From contig NC_053048.1 of assembly GCF_003473485.1 (NCBI RefSeq), forward strand, positions 36,576,755 to 36,640,754: a stretch of 64,000 nucleotides of DNA. The letters are read 5' to 3'. Under the pieces are notes generated by a model, which was not told the DNA's origin, did not search any database, and saw only the letters and a list, made by a program, of their open reading frames with translations. This DNA comes from Medicago truncatula (lineage: Eukaryota > Streptophyta > Magnoliopsida > Fabales > Fabaceae). Of the stretch, positions 23,319-34,359 are shown one piece after another. A program made the translations under genes and the position numbers. Numbering within the stretch: position 1 is the first letter of the stretch; every line of letters begins with the position of its first letter.

Positions 23319-26051
23319 ATGTTTGCAACAGGTGGTGCCTTTCTCTCCGCTCCTATTTTAACCATGATGGACAAACTAACCTCAACAGAGTTTCAAGATT
23401 ACGTCAACAACATGAAGCTGAATCACTCTCTCTTGAAGCAGTTGCAAACAACACTTCTCACTCTTGAAGCGGTGCTAGTTGATGCAGAGAGGAAGCAGAT
23501 CCATGATCCGGCTGTCCGAGAATGGCTTAATGATTTAAAAGATGCAATCTATGATACAGAGGATTTGCTGAACCAAATTAGTTACGATTCCATACAATCC
23601 AAGGTCACAAATCAGGTGCTGAACTTCCTTTCATCTCTTTTTTCTAACACCAATGGAGAAGTGAATTCCCAAATAAAGATATCTTGTGAAAGACTGCAGC
23701 TCTTTGCCCAACAGAAAGATATCCTTGGCTTGCAAACGGTAAGTTGGAAGGTTTTGACTGGACCTCCTACAACATTACTAGTAAATGAATATGTCACGGT
23801 TGGTAGGAAGGATGATAAAGAGGAACTAGTTAATATGTTGATATCAGATACAGACAATAATAATATAGGTGTAGTCGCAATTACAGGCATGGGAGGTATC
23901 GGTAAAACGACCCTCGCTCGACTTATATACAACCAGGAAGAAGTTAAAAATCATTTTGATGTACAAGTCTGGGTTTGTGTGTCTGAAGATTTTGATATGT
24001 TGAGAGTAACCAAATCTCTCCTTGAAGTTGTCACTTCAAGAGAATGGAATACCAATAACCTTGATCTTCTTCGAGTTGAATTGAAGAAAAATTTGAACAA
24101 CAAAAGATTTTTGATTGTATTGGATGATGTTTGGAATGAAAACGGTTGTGATTGGGATGAGCTGATATGTCCTTTTTTTGGAAAATCGGGAAGCAAGGTA
24201 ATCATTACAACACGTGAACAGAGAGTTGCAGAGGCTGTACGTGCATTTCACATTCATAAATTAGCACATCTATCGGACGAAGACTCTTGGCATTTACTCT
24301 CAAAGTGTGCATTTAGAAGTGAGAATTTTCATGGTGATGAATATCCAACCCTTGAAGAAATTGGTCGGAGGATTGCAATGAAGTGCGGTGGACTTCCACT
24401 GGCTGCTAGAGCACTTGGAGGACTTCTACGTGATACCGTAGATGCAGAGAAGTGGAATGCAATTCTGAATAGTGACATATGGAACTTATCAAATGATAAA
24501 GTCATGCCTGCATTGCATTTGAGTTATCAAGATCTTCCTTGTCACTTGAAAAGATGTTTCGCCTATTGTTCAATTTTTCCAAAGGATTATCAACTTGATA
24601 GGAAGCAATTGGTTTTGTTGTGGATGGCAGAAGGATTCATTGAGCATTATCTAGGTCCAAAAGAAGCAGAGGAAATAGGTAACGAGTTCTTTGCTGAATT
24701 GATATCTAGATCCTTAATTCAACAAGCATATGATGATACTGATGGAGAAAAATTTGTCATGCATGACCGTATCAGTGACTTAGCGGCATTCGTATCAGGA
24801 ACAAGTTGTTGTTGCCTTAAATATGGAGGTAAAATCTCTAGAAATGTTCGTTATTTATCATATAACCGTGAAAAGCATGACATTTCTAGCAAGTGTGAGA
24901 TTTTCCACGATTTCAAAGTCTTGCGAAGCTTCCTGCCGATTGGCCCCTTGTGGGGACAAAATTGCTTACCTAGACAGGTGGTTGTTGATTTATTACCCAC
25001 TCTCATTAGACTGCGTGTGTTATCGCTATCAAAGTATAGAAATGTCACCAAGCTACCGGATTCACTTGACACTTTGACGCAATTGAGGTATCTAGATCTT
25101 TCCAACACAAGAATCAAAAGTTTGCCTAGCACAATATGTAACCTATACAATTTGCAAACCTTGATTTTATCATATTGTTATCGTCTCACTGATTTGCCAA
25201 CACATATTGGAATGTTGATCAATTTACGTCACCTTGATATTAGTGGGACAAATATAAAAGAGTTGCCAATGCAAATTGTCGAACTAGAAGAACTTCGAAC
25301 TCTAACTGTTTTTATAGTGGGTAAGGGTCAAATCGGGTTAAGTATCAAAGAGCTCAGGAAATATCCACGTCTACAGGGAAAACTTACCATCTTGAACCTG
25401 CATAATGTCACTGATTCCATGGAGGCATTTTCTGCCAACTTAAAAAGCAAAGAGCAAATTGAGGAGTTAGTATTACAATGGGGAGAACAAACTGAAGACC
25501 ATCGAACTGAGAAAACTGTGCTTGATATGTTGCGACCATCAATAAACTTGAAGAAACTGAGTATTGGCTACTATGGCGGAAAAAGCTTTCCAAGTTGGTT
25601 GGGAGATTCTTCATTCTTTAACATGGTGTACCTTAGCATCAGTAATTGTGAATATTGCCTTACACTTCCATCACTAGGGCATCTATCTTCTCTCAAGGAC
25701 CTAAGGTTAGATGGTATGAGGATGTTGAAGACTATTGGCCCAGAGTTCTATGGCATGGTAGGAGAAGGTTCCAATTCTTCATTCGAACCGTTTCCTTCCC
25801 TACAAAATCTGCAATTTAGGAACATGTCAAGTTGGAAGGAATGGCTTCCCTTTGAAGGAGGCAAACTTCCTTTTCCTTGTCTCCAAACTCTGAGGTTACA
25901 GAAGTGTTCTGAACTGAGAGGACATTTGCCCAACCATCTTCCTTCCATACAACAAATTATAATAATTGATTGTGGCCGTCTCCTAGAAACTCCGTCCACT
26001 CTGCATTGGCTCTCAACAATAGAAAATAAAAATATTGTTTACCTAAAATGA
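23319..26051 (+). CDS. CC-NBS-LRR immune receptor, RPP13-like, single exon, short LRR
   Basis: A 910-residue intronless frame starting MFATGGAFLSAPILTMM. The N-terminal Rx-type coiled-coil region covers about residues 1-150 (AVREWLNDLKDAIYDTEDLL in place of the EDVID motif). NB-ARC motifs: P-loop GMGGIGKTTLAR at about 190, kinase-2 FLIVLDDVWNE at about 262 with the CNL-type Trp, GSKVIITTRE at about 290, GLPLAARALGG at about 359, CFAYCSIFPKDY at about 412, and MHD (VMHDRISDLA) at about 480. LRRs follow from about 555 to 890. Related legume proteins of this type usually run to 1100-1300 residues. Here the frame stops after a PSTLHWLSTIE segment, so roughly the last quarter of the LRR appears to be missing. 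It may act as a shortened receptor or be decaying. Predicted cytosolic effector sensor. Confidence 0.92.
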   Translation: MFATGGAFLSAPILTMMDKLTSTEFQDYVNNMKLNHSLLKQLQTTLLTLEAVLVDAERKQIHDPAVREWLNDLKDAIYDTEDLLNQISYDSIQSKVTNQVLNFLSSLFSNTNGEVNSQIKISCERLQLFAQQKDILGLQTVSWKVLTGPPTTLLVNEYVTVGRKDDKEELVNMLISDTDNNNIGVVAITGMGGIGKTTLARLIYNQEEVKNHFDVQVWVCVSEDFDMLRVTKSLLEVVTSREWNTNNLDLLRVELKKNLNNKRFLIVLDDVWNENGCDWDELICPFFGKSGSKVIITTREQRVAEAVRAFHIHKLAHLSDEDSWHLLSKCAFRSENFHGDEYPTLEEIGRRIAMKCGGLPLAARALGGLLRDTVDAEKWNAILNSDIWNLSNDKVMPALHLSYQDLPCHLKRCFAYCSIFPKDYQLDRKQLVLLWMAEGFIEHYLGPKEAEEIGNEFFAELISRSLIQQAYDDTDGEKFVMHDRISDLAAFVSGTSCCCLKYGGKISRNVRYLSYNREKHDISSKCEIFHDFKVLRSFLPIGPLWGQNCLPRQVVVDLLPTLIRLRVLSLSKYRNVTKLPDSLDTLTQLRYLDLSNTRIKSLPSTICNLYNLQTLILSYCYRLTDLPTHIGMLINLRHLDISGTNIKELPMQIVELEELRTLTVFIVGKGQIGLSIKELRKYPRLQGKLTILNLHNVTDSMEAFSANLKSKEQIEELVLQWGEQTEDHRTEKTVLDMLRPSINLKKLSIGYYGGKSFPSWLGDSSFFNMVYLSISNCEYCLTLPSLGHLSSLKDLRLDGMRMLKTIGPEFYGMVGEGSNSSFEPFPSLQNLQFRNMSSWKEWLPFEGGKLPFPCLQTLRLQKCSELRGHLPNHLPSIQQIIIIDCGRLLETPSTLHWLSTIENKNIVYLK

Positions 26052-27449
26052 TTCTGCTCCCTTTCAGGTACCCTTTGCTTTAATATTACTAGCCAAGAAG
26101 AATTGCTTGATTTTACATGTTTGTGTATATGATCTTGGAGATACAATAATACTGTTAACTCAATTATTTATTAGGTTTATAATGTTTATAGGGTTATTCA
26201 GAACTGTTCTTAAAAGACTCTGTCATTACTTTTTTTAGTTGAATAAAGACTGTCATTACTTGAGATTGAAATGTTTATAATGTTTATGAGGTTTAAGACT
26301 TGATACTGTGGTGTTTATATCTACTACCAAAGAAAATAACACAGAAGATCTTTATGACATTCTCGCACAACCAAGAATAAAAAAGTTTATTATATGATTG
26401 ATCCTAATTGAGATTGGATTTTTCTCTAATATTGGTTAAAAATGTACGTTGCTAGCCATTCTTGACTTTCATTATTTTGTTGTTAATAGGGATGTCTGTG
26501 GCAAGGCCTGCCTAGTGAATACCCAAATTTGATTGAGCTAGTAATTTTTCTGCCGGAAGCAGCAGATTGCTGAAGCTGATTGACAGAGAAGGAGAAGCTA
26601 TATAGAAAGAGCATTCTGTTTTAGACTGGGAAAACTGGAAGAAGTAAATTGTCTTTACTGTTTTATAGGTTTGAAGCAATTGAAAAATTTAACTCTAGCA
26701 GTAAAGAAACATCATTGTTTTATGTATCCCTTTTCTTTTGAGTTTCTAAAGCTTCATGTGAAACACTCTTGTATTGTGAGATAGATTGAAAATAAGTATA
26801 TAATTGACCGAAAACAATCGGTTACTAGACTTAAATTAATCTTCAAACTATGTCTGCAGAAAGATTGAGACTCCAAAAGTTTAATTGTGAAAACTTTGAT
26901 TGAGCTTAAGGAATGACCTTATTTTAACATATGCTTACCTTTCTGAGAACATGACCCTTGAAATAAAATCTCCCTTTTTATGCACTATACAGCCTGAGAA
27001 TGTTCATCATGCAATATTTTCATTTTGTAAAGATAAACAAAATATGTTAAAAGGTTTTAATTCAATGCAACACTAGTTTTTCTTGTACATACCTTTGCAA
27101 TTAACACGACGTGCCTGCAAGTATTGACATAAGATTTGAATCCAGATACAAGTAGCCGAGTATGAAAATTGAAGAAAAATGAAGAGAAATGAACCTAAAA
27201 TATTAATAGTCCAACTAGCCAAATAATTTAGAAAACAATAGAAATCAGAAAGCAAGCAAGATCTGCATGATCATCATACAACCATATAATAACGTGATTG
27301 ATGGCAACATGAAAACATCCACATCTTTTACAAAAAGAATCAATAATATTACATTACATCTGAACGAAACAAGGGGTACAACACAATCTATCTTCTGATT
27401 ACAACCTTAGTTCATTATTATCTCTGATCTTGCATGAATAAAAATGAGT
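26052..27449. other. Spacer between the CNL and plastid L5 genes
   Basis: No gene. Bases 26470-26640 (gatgtctgtggcaaggcctgcc and an agaaggagaagctatatag stretch) read like the 3' end or 3' UTR of a longer CNL gene, but I cannot join them in frame to the upstream one. The right 150 bases (27300-27449) are likely 3' UTR of the L5 gene. Confidence 0.35.
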
Positions 27450-30067
27450 TTACTTCTTTGCTCTGTCTCCTCTACCCTTTGATTTTGGATCAAAATGATG
27501 AGATTTCAACTTCTTTTTGCGAACTATTTGGGTAACTTCAACTCCCTCTCTGAAGGGCATACCCATGAGAGCCAATAATTTTTGTCCTTCTTGATCAGTT
27601 TTAGCAGTTGTTGAGATGCAGATATCCATTCCTCTAGGTGTACCAATACCAGATTTCAGCTCTGGGAACACAGTTTGGTCCTTAATACCAATGTTGTAAT
27701 TTCCATTCCCGTCAAAGCTGCTGATATTCACACCTTGAAAATCTCTTGTCCTAGGAAGTCCTAAGTTGATAACACGGTCTAGGAATGAGTACATTATCTG
27801 TCAAAATATCAACCAATAGGTATTAGATTTTGGGTTCAGCTATATAAAAACAAAGAAAGTTGCAAAGCATGTATAATATATTTGTATGGTTTTAAAATAC
27901 AGGCCGTGACCGCGGGTGTGGACGCAAGATCAAGGTTTTTCATGTGATGTCTCCACAACCATGTTTGACCTCAATTTTCTACAGTCTCAAAGATCACAAA
28001 GAAACCACAGCCGCTAACAGATATTTAAAATCTTGTGTTAGAATATGAGCCTAAAGTAATGCAAAATACTATAATTTGAAGAAGTTCAAAATGAAACCAG
28101 ATTCACATACATTGCCATGTATAATCTTTTTTTTTTTGGCAACATGGAAACTCTATCAATGTCTCATTCAGTAAATTCCTGGTATGCACTCTTTTTAAAC
28201 ACAAATTGTTGAAAAACACATACACAGAAGAAAAAAATCCAAACTAACTAAACTTTTGACTTCTGAAGTACCGTTCTCATGATAAAAGAGAATAATTTTA
28301 CACGCTTTGTTTTGGTATGTGGAAAATAATGCTTCGTATGTAAACATATTCTATTACAAAAATAATATTTGATTACTGGAATGCATATATTATGTCAACA
28401 AAGAATATTCCCAACTCCAAAAACTTTACATGTGATCCAAAGATGCATTATACTAGACAAGTTAACAAACAGTAGCCACATGTCTCGGAGTGGTGTCCTT
28501 GAAGCACCTCAGCGCTTATCAGAGTTCATTACACCAATGCATCTAACTATACCAGCAAATTAACTAGAATCTAACAATATCATTATTCATGATACCGACA
28601 TTGTTCTAAATACAAAATAGCATCAAAAATGGGAAAATGTCAAGCAATTAAACTAAATAATGATCTCATGTTTACAAAATATATTCACTAGGCAAGGCAA
28701 TATCAATTGAATACGAAGTACTCACTTTTCCTCTGAGTGTCACAGCAATCCCAAGTGGTTGACCTTCCCTGATCTTGAAGGTGGCAACGGAATTCCTCGC
28801 CCGAGTCTTAACAGGTCTCTGCCCAGTGATCAGTGCTAGATCAAGTATTGCTGCATCCAAACCTTTTGCATTTTGTGCAGCTTCTCCAATACCACAGTTT
28901 ACCACAATCTTCTTAACTTTAGGCACCTGAAAAGAGGGAAAAACAATATTCAGCATTGCAAAATTTGATAGATAAAATAATCTTAGAGTAAATACTCAAG
29001 TTGGTACTCGAAATTAAAGGGTTCTACTAATGTTCTATCAATTTAGTCTTCATATTATTAATATTCTTAAATGATCTTTAGAATTGCAATATGTTGAACA
29101 AATCCATCCCTCTCTATAGACATGTTATCAAACGTATCTCTGACCTTATTCACTTAATTTCAAATTCATCCCCGATTTATCAACTTAATGTCATTCTAGT
29201 CCCTACAAATACCAACGGAGAGAAAAAATTGATTAAACTTTGCATTTTCAAAAATTCATTTTGGAATATCTATAATATGAGGGACTTAATTGATACAGTT
29301 AAAATTGATTCTAGAGGTGTAGAATCAATTCTGACATGTTTTGCTTTCGCCTGCCAAATTGATTCTACTTAAAGAGAGGATTCGTGGCTTTTAATTCTAG
29401 AATTGATTACACACAGACTTATATAGTTCAACTCACTTACACGAATCTATCCAAACACAAATCACTTTACCTTCAACCCATTTTAGTCAAAATCAATCAC
29501 TCAAAACCAAGTCTTGTCAACACAGAACCAAACATACACTTAATGCCAATCAACGGAGGGACACATTTGATTAAAATTTGCATTTTCAAATATCATTTTG
29601 GAATATCCATAATAATGTGAGGGACTAAATTGATACATGCAGTTATAATTTCATTCTAAATCCAAATATCTAAAAAAAACCATCACACCAAAACCAAAAA
29701 AGACTCAAACTTTAACCCACAAACCCAACAAAAACACAAAATCAAACAATTTAAACAAATACCCATTACAAAAAAAAAAAAAAAAGGTCCAAATTTCAGA
29801 AAAACCAACCTGATGAATATTAGTGTAAGAGAATTCTTCCATAAGCAAAGGAACAATTTTGTCATTGTAAGTTGTTTTGAGTCTATAAACAGTCTCTGCT
29901 TCAGATTTCTCAACCAAAACAGCACCAGAAGCATCAGCTTTCACAGACACCACTCTGTTGTTTCCATGACATAACAACGAAGAGGAAGAAAATTGAGTTG
30001 GTAAAGCTCGAAATTGAGAGAGAAAGGAAGAGGCAGAAGAGTGTAGAAGAGAAGGGGTTGTAGCCAT
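27450..30067 (-). CDS. RPL5: 50S ribosomal protein L5, chloroplastic (nuclear-encoded)
   Basis: Three minus-strand exons: 29810-30067, 28726-28926 and 27450-27797, totalling 807 bases and 268 residues, all phase 0. Residues 1-45 are Ser/Leu-rich with few acidic residues ([19 protein letters not shown]), typical of a plastid transit peptide. The rest is bacterial-type L5/uL5: [69 protein letters not shown], and [19 protein letters not shown]. The protein binds 5S rRNA in the central protuberance of the large plastid ribosomal subunit. The C-terminus has the extra basic tail ([15 protein letters not shown]) seen in plant plastid L5. Intron 1 (28927-29809) holds a MITE. Intact. Confidence 0.96.
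29305..29541. mobile_element. MITE-like element in L5 intron 1 (gtgtttggt family)
   Basis: Reverse-oriented relative of 16541-16780: it ends accaaacatacactt and carries aaatcactttacc, caacccatttta and attgattcta blocks in inverse order. No open frame of interest. It lies well away from the splice sites. Confidence 0.65.
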
Positions 30068-30387
30068 TGTTGTGGATTGAGCAATGCTCGCTACGAGAGG
30101 GATATGGATAGCGTTGGTTGGTTAAAGTACTGTGTTACAAAGTGCCCTTGTGTTTGAGGGTAAATTTTTTGGCAAAGTGAGTGGGACAAGAATGGATAAG
30201 GGGTTGAAAATAAAACTGTAAATGCTCAAAAGGAAGAAAGAAAAAAAAATTGCTTGGAATTTGGAACCAACAAAAACCTTAGAAATCAAAACTATAAAAA
30301 ATGTATTTTTATAGATAAATGATAGCATATATTTTCAATAAAGTAACTTATTTCAGGACAGAGGTAATATTTTAAGATAGTACATCT

Positions 30388-31420
30388 CTTTGTGATGAGA
30401 TAGAAAGGATGATGAACTCCTTTCATTAGGGATTTAGAAAGAATGGGTGGTGTGACATTAATTGGTTGTGATGGGATAAGCTCACTCTTCACAAAAGTTT
30501 AGGAGGTCTAGGCTTCCAGAACGTATAAGCTTTTAACTTTTCTATTTTTGGTAAGCAAAGTTAAAAACTCTTATCCGAGTCAACCTCTTTACCATCAAGG
30601 ATCTTGGAAGCTAAATATTTTTCGAGAAGGGATTTTTTGGATGCCAACCTAGGTCATAATCCAAGTTATACAAGGAGCAATATATGGAGTACAAAACCTT
30701 TACTTACCTTGGGCCATAGATGGACGATTAGTGATGATTCTCAAATTAATGTGTGGAGTATGCCTTGGATTCACAACCTTCCTACTCGCAAATCGATTAG
30801 CTTGCAATTAGTGCACCATGAGGATGTTACCGTTAATTATTTGTTGAATCCGGGTGAAATTCTTCGGACATTCCTTTGGTACAGTCAATGTTCAACCCTT
30901 CAGATGTTGCATCAATCCTTTCCATGTCTTCCTTCACTTGTGAATATGTTGTCAAGCTCATATGGAAGGCTACTACTGATGGTTCATACACACGTTAAAC
31001 CCGCTTATCGCATATTTTTCGAACTTATCACCGCTACCTTTACTACTACAGGTGAAAATTGTTGGAACTCTATATGGAAAGTGTAAATTCCACCGCGTGT
31101 CTGTGCCTTTCTATGGTGTTCAACACAACATTGCTTGCCCACTCGAGCAAACCTCATTTTCCGTGGAATTCCTTGTGAAGACTCATGTGTATCATGCGAT
31201 CAATTGACAGAAAGTCAAATGCACATTTTCTTTGTTTGTCTAAAAGCGATCAGTTGTTAGGAGTTTATCGATGTCCACCACATCATCCAAGATTTACTCC
31301 TTAATTTCAACAACTTTGCATTTATGTTATTTGATTTAATTGAGAGGTTGTCTCCACATCAGAAAGCTCATGTTGTAATTACCCTTTGGAGCTTGTGGAA
31401 AGGTCGTAATGTTTAGCTTT
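30388..31420 (+). pseudogene. Degenerate LINE (L1-type) reverse transcriptase 3' region with zinc-binding domain
   Basis: Translation, with several stops, gives typical plant LINE segments in order: an EIERMMNSF-like stretch, LHKSLGGLGFQN, KYFSRRDFLDANLGHNPSYT, W-x(9)-GHRWTISD, INVWSMPWI, then past a stop at about 31084 PPRVCAFLW and LPTRANLIFRG-x-C-x(3)-C-x-x-C (zf-RVT), ending LWSLWKGRN at about 31410. The longest open part (30604-31086) has no start of its own. Frame breaks and stops show it is dead. It sits in the 5' flank of the L5 gene. Confidence 0.85.
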
Positions 31421-33190
31421 AGGAATCCATGGATAACTCTCTCTTTATATATAAACACTAGTGCAAAGGGCACACTAAATGAATGGAGTTGTATGCAAAA
31501 AACAAAGGCACCGATACACAATACAAATTATGAGTTTAGGGTTGAAAATTCAAAGTTGAGGAAATTACTGAATCGTGACTAAGTGACTTAGTGGTAGAAC
31601 CCACTATCTATTTTATGTGTCTATCTCTCTCCAAATTGTGTATTCCAATATAGTAACAAAATTATCAATGATCGACAAACATATATGAATAATTCCTTAA
31701 AAAAAACATGAATGAATAAAATGAGTTATAATCATCTTTCATTTCACATATAATTAGTTGTCCTATTATATATCTGAATTGTCATGTAGTTTTTATTTTA
31801 TTTTTAGAGAGAATAGTTTTATATAGTTCTAAATAGTGAGTACTTATAATGACTTTTAAAATAATGGTAAGGAATTTGAAGAAATAAGCAAACTTTAACT
31901 AGTCGGTTCTAATTTTTTAAGAGACAAACTCCGACTTCTTTGTAAGTTTTATTTCTCCATCACTCAAGAGAGGGAGGTGGTTTTGGGTTATTTTTTGGCC
32001 TAAAAATCACCCTTATGAATCTTTTTTTCTTCCTTATCTTAATCTAAATAAGTGGTTTTTACATAGATTTCATTTTTTCTTTTTGTGTTTTTCTCGTGAT
32101 TTCGTTGTCTCAATGCGGCGTTGTGTTGTTTGTCGTCTTGTGCGGTATTGCTTGATTTTTTGTCTTTGTGGTGTTCGATTGATTCTTAGTGAAAGATCGA
32201 CATCAATCAGTTACAAATTCAATATGATTTGGATGTCAACATTAGTGATATAGAGACATGAGTATTTCATATTTTATCATATTATTTGTAGGTATTTTTT
32301 CATTGTACGTAATCAACTTGAATGTTGTGAGTTTGTTCATAGATTTATCATTTACGTTTTTAACGATGTGAAATATGTAGTTGCATTTGACGTACTTTGT
32401 TAATTTGAATGAATACATATCATTTTGTTATAAAAAAGTGACTTTCGCAATGTCACACCATGCTTATGCACTCAAGCATATTTTCCTCAATTTAGCAACT
32501 TTTATAAAACTCAATTCTTTTATTTTTTTTTCCTCAACTTTGAATTTGATGATACAGTAATTTATTTAAGTTATTTCAACCATTACTTTGGTATCCACAC
32601 TACTACATCACGATTCCTCCGATGAAGAAAGAGAAAAAAATAAAAAAATGTTCATCATTCTATGAAACACGTAAATACCTCAATTGGAGATGCTTTAAGT
32701 GATTAATTCTGAGTAAAAAAGAGAATAACGATTAATTTTTATATATCCAATATAAAGAGAATATCAAATAGTTTTTCTCCTAAAAAAAATATTTAAATAA
32801 ATTTATTAATCTAACGCCTACACAAATATGACCACTATATTAATAAGAAAAATCAAAAGAGTTGAAAGTATTATCCGAATTAAATGATGATAATTAAATC
32901 ATTAAAGATACATACACGAAATAAAATATAATCGAACATTATAACGTGTATGTAAATAGAAGATGTTTCAATTCAAAATAAAGACGATCTTATATTCAAA
33001 AGAATTTTATATATAAAGATATCAATTGCGTTTGAACTCAAAACCTAATAAGAAAAACTTAAAATTTATTTTTTAAAAAGAAACTTAAAATGTAGTAATT
33101 GTTATCTTCTTACTGTTAGATCAAAATTAAGAATTAAGATTTAGATAAATACGAATTTTTAATCTAATCTAACTTACAAATTATTTAAAA
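31421..33190. other. AT-rich spacer
   Basis: No gene, RNA or clear repeat structure seen. Several poly-T and poly-A runs. The right end leads into the pyrimidine-rich leader of the CBE1-like gene. Confidence 0.4.
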
Positions 33191-33199
33191 CCATAGGTT

Positions 33200-33985
33200 A
33201 CATTGCTACTTGCTCTAGATAATAATAAGTCCATAATAGCAACAATCTCTCTCTACTTTCTCTCTCTTCAAATCCCTTCTCGCTCACTCCCTCGTCCTCA
33301 ATCCCGATCCATCTCTGCAAAATCACCCCCAAATTCTCGATTTCACGCTTTTCCCTTCATTGATTCTCTCTTTAACCTTCGATCCGCATCGTTAATCTTT
33401 ACAATTTCAAAACCCTAGTTTTCTTTCCTTTTTCAATTTTGTATTTTTATCGCACAAACCCTCAATATTTGTCATCCCTTAGATTTTTCTCGGACCTAAA
33501 TTTCATGGGTATTCCACAAGTTTTTGAATTGAATCTCTATTTCCTTTGAATCTGTGTTCTAGGACGGTTTTGTGTATATACCAATCTTTACGTTTCATTC
33601 GGGAATTTCATTGAAGGAGAGAGTAGTTTTTTCAATTTTTTTGGTGGTGGTTATTGCTAGATTTTCGTAAAGGTTGAAGCTTTAGAGGGTTTTGGATGAT
33701 GGGTCTTGTTGATTGAGCTGGATCAGTGACTGGGATTGGTTCTAGGTTTTGAAATTTTCATACAAGTGCTTTTAGAATTGAATTATGAATAAGCAGTGAT
33801 TGTTGGACTTAGAGTTGAAGTTGGTCAAAATTTCAAAATTTGAGCATATGTTATGAATTATATGTTTGATGCTGACTAGGGCTCTTTAAGGATTGCAGTA
33901 ACACTCGGCATTGTTCATCGATTTGATATATTTGACATTGGTTAACAACTTTGTTTAGCATCAAGTATTGTGTGGAGGGAACGCA
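33200..33985 (+). other. 5' UTR region and probable leader intron of the CBE1-like gene
   Basis: A CT-rich stretch (tctctctctactttctctctcttc, about 33245-33275) and a less AT-rich block to about 33415 look like a transcribed leader. A probable acceptor tttgtttag ends at about 33959, 27 bases before the ATG, which suggests an intron in the leader. No transcript evidence. Confidence 0.45.
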
Positions 33986-34295
33986 ATGGATTTTGAAAAC
34001 GAAGATCAGAGCTTGTTGGATCAAGCAACTGATAGTGGATTGCAAAAGTAACCTTCTATCTTGTTTGATTAGCTTGTTGTATTTATTTTTTACAATGTTT
34101 TAATTTGAAATTTGATGCATGTTATAACACCTATTTGTTGGTGGTTGTTCAGGAAGTTGAAAATTTCATACACAAGAGAGTTTTTGCTATCGTTTAGTGG
34201 ATTGGATATTTGCAAAGAGTTTCCAAGTGGGTTTGATCGGTCACTTTTAAGGTATAGTATGCTATATCGGTGGACCGCTGCATTTAATTTTTCCT

Positions 34296-34359
<64 letters not shown>

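Noticed and set aside
27901-27930. Short G+C-rich stretch (ccgtgaccgcgg) in L5 intron 2
   Set aside because: Too short to assign; a similar cgaccgcggttgtgg stretch at 3495 hints at a small repeat, but I could not define ends.
34112-34357. 81-codon plus-strand frame ending in alternating Tyr-Ile
   Set aside because: It contains the real eIF4E-motif exon but starts in the preceding intron and reads through the splice donor into the AT repeat.
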